DNA of 64,000 nucleotides from Trematomus loennbergii (taxonomy: Eukaryota; Chordata; Actinopteri; Perciformes; Nototheniidae), in contig JAAOOA010000523.1 in the NCBI GenBank assembly GCA_012861695.1, positions 62,001-126,000 on the forward strand, written 5' to 3'. Position 1 is the stretch's first letter; the number at the start of each line of letters is the position of its first letter. Made by a program: the position numbers and the translations under genes. A model generated the notes under the pieces. That model was not told where the DNA came from and ran no database searches. It was given only the letters and a program-made list of their open reading frames with translations. This document shows, in pieces, positions 56,343 through 64,000 of this stretch.

Positions 56343-56829
56343 TTAAAGGGGACCTATCATGCAAAATGCACTTTTGTACTTCTTTTATACATGAATATGT
56401 GTCCCCGGTGTTCCAGGGAACTCACCAAGTGTCAGAAAACACAACCCTCTCTATTTTCCTCCATACCCAAATCTCTAAAAAAGGGGCTGCAACGGATCTG
56501 ATAAAAACTGATCCAGATTTGAACACTGTCTTGACGTCAGGACAGTGGCGCTACGGCTATTGGGCCAATCAGGAGGAGACAGGCACGGCCATTGCCGTTC
56601 GAAAGCGCTGGAGACGCTGTAGTACATATGCCAGGCCTGTAGGTGGTGCTGTTCTCACAGAATCAGCCCTTGCAAAAACAGGGGTAAAAAAGGGCAAATT
56701 GAGCGAAATGAGGCATGGCTAAAATGCATGATCTGTTTGGTATTTTGAAAAGAAAAAGGATAAATATGCCTTATATAGGTATGGTCCTACACTATATTAT
56801 TATAATATAGCATGATAGGTCCACTTTAA
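56343..56829. mobile_element. TTAA-bounded MITE
   Basis: TTAAAGGGGACCTATCATGC at the left and GCATGATAGGTCCACTTTAA at the right are inverted with one change, each including TTAA. About 480 bases without transposase. The long frame inside (56303-56722) is fortuitous. Confidence 0.8.
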
Positions 56830-56994
56830 GATCCACGTCAAGTTTTCAGTTTTGGCGGCAGTTCCTGTTTGTCTAGAAGTCTTGTCATCAGGTCTCTATA
56901 AATAGAGTTAACTACGGCAGATATGTAATATTTAATGCAGCCGAAACGTGTATTACAATGCCGTTATGTGATGACTTTCAAAGAGAAAAGCAAG

Positions 56995-57210
56995 CACACT
57001 CGGAATAATGTATTATTTAATTGTTGTATACAGTCTATGGTTGCTACAGAGGATTGTGGGTAATGTAATGTCTTCGGCCATCCAAAACTCATAGAAAACG
57101 ACTTGTTTCTCAGAATTGAAGGGGAAAACGTGACAAAAGCATTGTACACACACTAAAACCTATCAATGTTGTTTAATTAACAAGGATAATCTGGTGTTTT
57201 TGAGTTGATG
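56995..57210 (-). repeat. Inverted copy of the 36716-36935 repeat
   Basis: Reads CGGAATAATGTATTATTTAA, GGTTGCTACAGAGGATTGTG, TGTCTTCGGCCATCCAAAAC, to GATAATCTGGTGTTTTTGAG, the reverse complement of 36716-36935 with few changes. Confidence 0.85.
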
Positions 57211-57699
57211 AGTAGTGGAGAAATCACTGTCAAATCAATCGACAGTAAGGGGAATACTTACTTCCGGGTGTACAATTCTCCGTTATCCAATGGGAATGGA
57301 CGCTCACATTACCTTTAACTGCCTCCGACACAAACAAATGCCGTGCTTCCATGAGCGTCAAATCCCGCCGCAGATGGGAATACATTGCAATCAGTTGAAA
57401 GCTATTTGCGTCTGTTTATGAAGCTGAAGGAGCCTAGGAGCGTCCCAACTGCACGCCTCGGGACCCTGACCAAGCGTCGCTCCTGGACGTTTATGGAGTG
57501 AGAGTGTGTTGCCTGATGGACTCTAGTAGGTTAGCTTCAGCAGACCTGAGGCAACGGGTGGGGGTGTGTGGTTAGATGAGGTCACTGAGGTAGGTTGTTT
57601 AAGGCTTTTTAGGTGAGAATAAGTATTTTGAAGTCAATCCGGTGTTATATCTGCTTTCGTTAGGCAATAATATAAGGAATCACTCAGTACATTTTAATT

Positions 57700-57955
57700 G
57701 TTATGCGGATTATACTCAAATATATTTATCTATCAAGCCTGATGAAACAATCATCTAATAAAATTCACAACTGCCTTAAGGACTTAAAAACTTGGATCAA
57801 TACGATGCAGAGAAACTAGTCCATGCATTTGTTGCTTCAAGGCTGGATTATTGTAACTCTTTATTATCAGGATGTACCAAAAAGTCAGTTAAATTGCTTC
57901 CGCTGATTCAAAATGCTGCAGCGCTCGTATTGACAAGAACAAGGAAAAAGAAGAA
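57700..57955 (+). pseudogene. L2/Rex-like LINE fragment
   Basis: The plus strand reads YADYTQIYLSIKPDE near 57700 (the RT YADD motif with the last Asp changed), then after frame breaks EKLVHAFVASRLDYCNSLLS and IQNAAALVLTR, the same C-terminal motifs as 34757-35345. Internally deleted and opposite in orientation to the large LINE. Confidence 0.8.
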
Positions 57956-58664
57956 AAGAAGAAAAGGGACAAAAGTCAAAATGGCCAACCCTAAAGGTAA
58001 AAGTTAATGCAAATCCTAAGGGTTTGAAAAATATGAGAACACTTGAGAAATTGAATAGGATCTTAAGGGCTTCCCCTTATGGAGAACAATTCGGAAAAAA
58101 CTCAAGGCCTTTCTTTATGCAAACAATTTGGAAAGTGAAAAAAAGTCAGAGGGCTGTACCTTATAGAAATTCACAAGAGCTAGCCGTAATGGGAAAAAGT
58201 GACAAAAAATAAAAAGTCAGGCTGTCAACAAATATATCAGAAGAGTACATTGGTTGGCATACATTCTTAACTTTATTTTCAAATTGCATCTTTGAATCTA
58301 ATTGCTCCTGTAAGGCTGTCTTCCCAAAAACACAATGGGTCAACGTAGTGCAAAAAAACAGGAAAAATACTTTTTTGGTTTTCTTTGATAAAAAATATGT
58401 TTTATACAATTTAATACATGTTCTTCGCTGATGTGAGTTGCAGGTAAAATAATTGGTTATGATCATGTCATTGTCAGACAAGATTCTTAAAATGATGGCG
58501 TTTTCCCTTTGACAATGACAAAATAATCCATCCCAGCCATACAGATGTCCAAAGGCAAATGTTTAAAGCAATATGATTTTCAAACAGGTCATAGAGCTTT
58601 TGTTAAACCAATTTTTACATTTATTTAAAATGTTCATGAATCATCAATGAATTGGAAAAGAGAG

Positions 58665-59798
58665 TCAGATCGCTCTTTCAAAATGGTCTGGAGCATTTTC
58701 TTTGGAGCTGACGACGTCTTTGAAGATTGCAGTTGCCTTCTCACACTCTTCATTCTTGGGTCTTGTAGGAATCTATGGGATACATAACAATACCATTCTT
58801 AGTGGCCATTAATGCTCAGTCAAGTCCTTCTAAATATATTTTAGCACTTAAACCAACACGCTACCAATAGTTTTGTTTGCTTGAAGCAACAATTTACTTA
58901 AAAGGTTATTTCGTTTTTTCCCCAACTAAATCAGTAGTTATAGACAAAAAGATAGAGACATTTCACCGTTTAATTAGTCTGATATGGCCAAACACAGATT
59001 ACTACCAAGGCTTGACAGAGAAATGATGAATAACATTAAATCACAAGCGAGTGGATTTGGGCACAAAAAAAAAACGTTTCCATTATATTAAAGGTAGGGT
59101 AGGTAATTCACTTCAGAAACACTTTTTGTTATATTCCATGGAATGCTCTTAACATCCCGATAGGAATGAATACATTAAATGCTTTGACACATAAATATAT
59201 ACAAATATTTCATCTGTGGAAGCTGTGGCGCCGTGCCCAGGGCAGATAATTGGATGGCCAACCTGCCTGTCAGCCTTCCATTTCGTGCACAAACTTATCT
59301 CGTGCCCTCATCGGTCATGTGCACGTTCGTGTGTGTTGGAGGAGGGGCTCTGTAAGGAAGTCTGAAGGAAGGGGCAGATTTCTTTCGGTTGTGTACTTTC
59401 AAATTCTAGCTTACTCAAGCTGGTTTCTCCATTCTTACCTACCTTACCTTTAAGACATCAGAAACATTTCTAGTTGGCAATTAACTTCCAAACACATACC
59501 TGGTTGCACACAGCTTTTCCGTAGCGTACAAAAGTAGCAAAGTGCTCACAGTTGAGAGAGAAAATTTGATAAGGGAAATCCTGATCAAGAAGGGCATCGC
59601 ACCGTAGCCGCATATCCTCAGAGGCTGACGGTGTAAAGACATGGCGATTGTTACTGATCAGGGCATGGACTCCTTTCGGGACGTTGACTTCAGCAAGTGG
59701 CACTCTGCGGATCCTGGTCTCCCCAAGAAGAAGGTCACCACAAACAGGGAAGAATCTTTGCAGGGAACTACGTATGCCGCTCATCAGTTGACTTTCAT
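58665..59798 (-). CDS. LRAT/PLAAT-fold acyltransferase, last two exons
   Basis: Exon 59798-59500 (299 bases) encodes ESQLMSGIRSSLQRFF, VPLAEVNVPKGVHALI and FSLNCEHFATFVRYGKAV. The last exon, 58772-58665, encodes IPTRPKNEECEKATAIFKDV to a TGA stop. Splice sites are GT-AG and the join is phase 0. NCEHF..Y.RYG is the LRAT-family motif with the nucleophilic Cys; this fold transfers acyl chains from phospholipids (retinol or amine acceptors, or PLA1/2 activity). The upstream exon, which should carry the catalytic His (in an 'HWA.Y'-like motif), was not found before the window edge. No C-terminal transmembrane helix is evident, unlike many PLAAT proteins. Member not determined. It appears intact. 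Confidence 0.8.
59088..59453. mobile_element. TTAA-bounded MITE in intron or flank of the LRAT gene
   Basis: Ends TTAAAGGTAGGGTAGGTAA and TTACCTACCTTACCTTTAA. It lies in the intron between the two LRAT exons. It is a relative of 10325-10713 in opposite orientation, sharing the Gs and blocks around TATTCCATGGAATGCTCTTA. Confidence 0.8.
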
Positions 59799-59849
59799 CT
59801 AAAGACAATGACAATGATAATCTTAATCTCAGTTTTTCAGTCCACATGA

Positions 59850-61010
59850 ATACATATTTATCCTATAACTTTATATCATGGTCACACATAGTGTTCTGTA
59901 GTTGTTGCAACTGAATTATTTAAAATCCTACAATCTCCATTGAAATACGTTTTTCAATAAACAAGGCAAAACTATAATAAAATAAGTAAAGATATTATTT
60001 GTTTTTTTATATTTTACAACGGGGCCATAGCAGGACCAAATAACAACAGCTATGTTACGATACGATAATATTTTAATGGTCTGATCAAGTCTGAAACTTA
60101 ACTTAATCAGCTCCATTTGCAACATCAACATACACAGACACAATCTGTCACAGACAGATATCAAGACACAATGCATGAAAAAACAAACATTTAACATAAC
60201 ATCACAATCAGAGAGAAAACAGGCTCAAGACCCTTTATCGTGCATTTGACCTTGTTCTGTATGTACTGTTAGAATTGACTGGTGCACAAAGGAATGCTTC
60301 AGTCTGACATTAAATCGTGGGACCCTGTATCTCCGATTAGATGGTAGCAGTTTGTATTCGCTGTTCAGATAATGGTATGGGTCAGAGATTATGTTGTTGG
60401 ACAGCCTCGTTATGTTACATTACATTGCATTTAGCTGATCCTTTTATCCAAAGCGACGTACCATAAGTGCATTAAACCATAAAGATTAAAGATTCAAACT
60501 AAGGACAACAAGAACAGTGCTGACATATTTACTCCAAACAACCCAAGATTGTAAGTGCTGGTGTGTAAGTTAAACTCTTAAGTTTGTTTTTATGTATGTT
60601 ACAAAATGGAGCAATGTGTAATAGAAGAGGGGATTTCTTGTTCCTAAATTGTCAAATAGAAATAGTCTGTCTCTTCAACCAGGCTAACAATTAATAAGCG
60701 AGAAACTGAAAACATTTATCCCAACCCCAATGTAAAAAAAGCACAAAGATCACATGGTATTGCAAGCCAATAGCAGGCAGAGAGCAGTGACTGAAACTGT
60801 GTGAGAAATGTGGCAAGTTGTGGCAGGATGCTTGCACATGTAACTCTAGGTTACATTGTAACCGTTGTTCTCTGAGTGAAGAGACTATCTCTCCACCCAG
60901 CTACATATTCCATATGTATGGGGAATGTCGCCACCTGACAGATGACGTGGATAATTATGTAAGACACACCAGTAATACTGGCACACACGGGTATATAAGG
61001 CAGAGGTGTG
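59850..61010. other. No exon recognised upstream of the LRAT exons
   Basis: 60415-60465 is a copy of the GCATTTAGCTGA/TATCCAAAGCGAC repeat. No LRAT N-terminal motif was found in the three minus frames. Confidence 0.4.
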
Positions 61011-61300
61011 CGTGATCGGTCAGTGTATGTTTTGGTTATTGGATTTTCTTTTCACAAATGGATATTCAAAAACAAAAAACGACTGGATATTTAATTTCGT
61101 TTTAAAATTGAAAAACCAAACCAAAAGGCGTTTTTCTTTATCATGGTCAAAAAGGGATTTACTAAACTTAAAAAACGGGATGATTTTCATTTTCTACTTC
61201 TCAAAACAAAAAATCACTAGAAAACAGAAACAAAAAACTAGAGTTTTTTCATATTCTGCTACCGGAAGTTACCTCACAAAATAAGAGCGCAGACGAAACT
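61011..61300. repeat. A-rich degenerate repeat related to 19735-19870
   Basis: Contains ATTCAAAAACAAAAAACGAC, AAAATTGAAAAACCAAACC and AAAACGGGATGATTTTCATT. Sequence words are inverted at ~19.8 kb. Confidence 0.5.
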
Positions 61301-61379
61301 CACGGAAGTGATTTCAAAACAAAAGCACTCGTAGGCTATGCTAAAATAACACTTTGAATCACTACAGTATCCTGTTGAA

Positions 61380-63430
61380 GGAACTGTGATTATTATAAAC
61401 AAGGGGAATTTAGCGATCACAATTAAAACGGCCAAGACACACTTTGAGCCCAGAAAACGAATGTTAATATAAATATAATAGGCCTGTGTCTAAAATGGAC
61501 AACATTGTTAGGAGACTTCAACTATACAGCGATTCTGCACTGCGGTCAACTCAGCCGTCTGGGTGACCAGATGTCCCGCTTTGTGCGGTATTGCACAGCA
61601 TTTTCACGACTTTTGGTGCGTCCCGCAAATTGAAACGATGTCCCGCATATTTTTTTATTGGCTAAAACGCTTTTCTAAAATCTGATTTATGACATGAATC
61701 AGATGCGGAGAAAGGCCGGCTCGGTTCGCTGACGGCCGGCACCGCCCTCTATTATTATATGTTTTAAACGGCATCATGTAAGTTGCGCTGACAGACGACA
61801 GAGGTCCACAGTGTACAAGTACATAGTAAAAGTACTTAATTTCATTTCTGGTAGCAGTCAAACTAGTACCGACTCCAACAGTGTTAGTTTTATTAAGAAC
61901 TTGTGGTAAAAAAACTCTAGAGTATGTTTGTGCCACAAGTGGGACAGAGCTCTGTCCCACTTGTGGCTTTTCAAATCAGCTGCTCTTCATTTTTTTCCCC
62001 TGCTATATTCAATGAGTGATACAAATATTTTTGTTCACAAGTTCTTAATAAAACTGACACTGTTGGACTCGGTACTAATTTGACTGCTACCAGAAATGGA
62101 ATGAAGTAGGCTACTTTTACTGTGTACTTTTTGAGTAATCCTCTGTCAGAGTCCCCTAGTAGCCTACATAATACATGTTTTTCTGCTATCTTTGATGAGT
62201 GATAAAAAGACAATTTTACCATTAGTTCTTAATGAAATTGATACTGTTTGACTTTGTATTAGTTAGCCTACTACTAACAATACATTGAAGTAATTTTACT
62301 GTGTACTTTTTGAGAAATCCTCTGTCAAAGTCCCCTGCTGAGAACAAAATCAAGCCACTTCTGCTAAGTTTGATGAGGGAATTCTTTTTTGTTGCCATTA
62401 GTTCTTCGTGAGATTGATCCTGTTGGACTCAGTACTACTGAAACTACCCCCACAAGTACTATGAAGTACTTACTGTGTACTTTTCCAGTAATCCTCTGTC
62501 AATGTCCCCTCCCGAGTACAAGAATGCATGTTTTTCTTTTAATAAGCGTTAAAAAAAACTTTCTTCCTGAGACTGATATTATTGGACAGAGTATTTTAAA
62601 AGGATGGTAGACATGATATCAGCAATACTTCCAGTCAGTACTCCGGCAGCAGCCTTTTACACCTTGGAAAGTCTTTAGAGTCTGGCCTGGATAGCTGGTC
62701 ACAAATATCCTTCAGCAAAGTGACACACTCTGTCACTCTGGTTGCCCTCTTATGATGCTGCTTTCTTTTAGATAAAGGGCGTTTTATGGTTGCTTGTATT
62801 ATCCTCAGATAGTGGTTTGTTTAAATAACTAGTGACATTTGAATAAATATTGCAAAAAAAGGGCTCCAAAAAAGGCATATATATAACCTGGCCGGCTTAA
62901 CCAGTCTGTATTTCTTCAAGCACCACAAGATTCATAGTTTATAAAGTACAATTCTGGGCCATTGATTGTGTCATTTCTCCAAACACATACAGTAAAAATG
63001 CCTGTTTTGAAGCCTTAAAATGGTGCAGGAAAAGGACTTTACAGTTAAGAGAAGAGAAAAAAGGAAAGAAAACTGTTATAATGGGTGATGTAACATTAAT
63101 GACTGACATAATATGAGGTCCTTGGCACTCAGACTCTAGAGGGATCATTTTGTGATCATGGGGCATCACCCGTACAGCATCAGGACAATATCATATGGAG
63201 TCAGACACTGGAAGTGCTGGAGGCGTTGACTGGGACTGATGGAAGGATGAGGCTGATGAGACTGAAGAATCTGCGAGGAAAGCAGCTGAGAAATAATCAT
63301 GAGAGCCATTGAAGCCCATGAAGAATTTATCCTTCCACAAATCTTTTCATCTGCTGTATTAATAAAGTTGCCACGTGTTTTCAAATTCAAGTTAAGGCAC
63401 TATCTGTGCAGAACATTACAAATATTCTTC
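61380..63430 (+). repeat. Copy 2 of the ~2-kb repeat family
   Basis: 61380-61555 and 61975-62200 match 43605-43990 (AATTTAGCGATCACAA, GCCAAGACACA, TGGACAACATTGT, GCTATATTCAATGAGTGATA). The 420 bases between (61557-61974) are an insertion absent from the 43.6-kb copy. 62090-62640 holds four ~125-bp units like those at 20320-20640. 63115-63290 is inverted relative to 21600-21790, and 63335-63420 is in direct orientation to 22190-22280. Confidence 0.8.
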
Positions 63431-63482
63431 ATTTGCAGTATTTTATTTTAAAAGTGTTCAGAAAGACTGCATTAATTATATG

Positions 63483-63514
<32 letters not shown>

Positions 63515-64000
63515 ATATAATATCAATATTGTTATTAACTTCAACCAAAGTCAATTTAAATAGCGGGCAAAAATTGGTTAATTGCCATGGATGTGGTGTT
63601 TGATATAGTTTACGTTCAATTTCAACTATTTTAGGCAGAAAAACGTATATTGACTAAAACTTTTTAAATAATTGACTATAATTTAGAAAGGTTTTTGTGA
63701 GAAATCATTTCAAAAGTAAACTTTTTTTCATTTTATATTTTAATTTGAAATGTTTGCACACAACATTATTAATTTAAACATTTGTATCCATTTAAAAAAA
63801 TTATGAATCCATTTATTTTATTGTGTTTCCTTGAGGCTGGGGAAGATATCCAGCATGTAGTTCAACATGCAAATGTTGTAATACAAGTAAGTATAACATG
63901 GAAAAGTAAATAAAATATGTTTAGTAGGAGGATGTGGATTTATTTTCTCTCACCTTGTAATTACACAATCAAACCATCTATAATTTAGCTCTGGCCTTCA
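63431..64000. other. No gene seen
   Basis: AT-rich sequence with a TA array at 63484-63512. Confidence 0.5.

Noticed and set aside
1..64000. CRISPR arrays, rRNA, operons or bacterial features
   Set aside because: Introns, vertebrate genes and eukaryotic transposons show a nuclear animal genome; no spaced identical short repeats or rRNA sequence were seen. No tRNA cloverleaf was identified by eye.

Overview
This is a vertebrate nuclear genome window, almost certainly from a ray-finned (teleost) fish. It has long introns, CA/TA microsatellites, and transposon families typical of teleosts: L2-like LINEs with the usual fish 3' tail, DIRS and BEL/Pao elements, several hAT and TTAA-target elements, and a Crypton relic. 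Host genes are few. A complete six-exon cardiac/slow troponin C gene (tnnc1, plus strand, 9357-17599) encodes 161 residues. The last two exons of an LRAT/PLAAT-fold acyltransferase gene lie on the minus strand at 58665-59798. A broken KCNQ5-like first exon lies on the minus strand near 1.2-1.4 kb.

Layout. 0-9 kb: a cut piggyBac-like element, a LINE leader ORF with a degenerate 2A-like motif, the KCNQ5-like relic, a gypsy gag-protease scrap, AT-rich duplicated repeats and an L1 ORF1 relic. 9-18 kb: tnnc1, whose 5.8-kb intron 5 is swollen by a 2.56-kb hAT element and by a solo end of the large transposon described below. 18-29 kb: repeats, a 711-bp hAT copy and a truncated Crypton tyrosine recombinase gene. 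29-34 kb: a BEL/Pao element that lost its reverse transcriptase and integrase core, with a TTAA element in its presumed LTR. 34.7-56.2 kb: one minus-strand L2-like LINE split into four pieces by younger insertions, including a DIRS element (37.1-41.3 kb). 56-64 kb: small TTAA elements, LINE scraps, the LRAT exons and a repeat block shared with 20-22 kb.

The most interesting object is a 13.4-kb DNA transposon at 42091-55510. It has TAT...ATA ends, a 6-bp GAAGAA target-site duplication and long terminal inverted repeats (TIRs). Its insertion point is exact because it splits the endonuclease region of the L2-like LINE, whose reading frame resumes on the other side. It carries two convergent multi-exon genes. 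The left one encodes a DDE integrase-type transposase (7 exons, two frameshifts, dead). The right one encodes a HECT ubiquitin ligase with two Rad18-type zinc fingers (14 exons, about 667 codons, every splice phase compatible). Both genes start with the same 15-base coding exon (MSGQQ), which lies inside the TIRs, so each end brings its own promoter region and start codon. A 1.2-kb hAT element with an 8-bp duplication later landed in exon 2 of the HECT gene. That insertion is the only clear lesion in the HECT gene.

All protein identities come from reading translations against remembered families; no database search was possible. Exon junctions were placed by GT/AG and phase and may be off by a few bases where noted.
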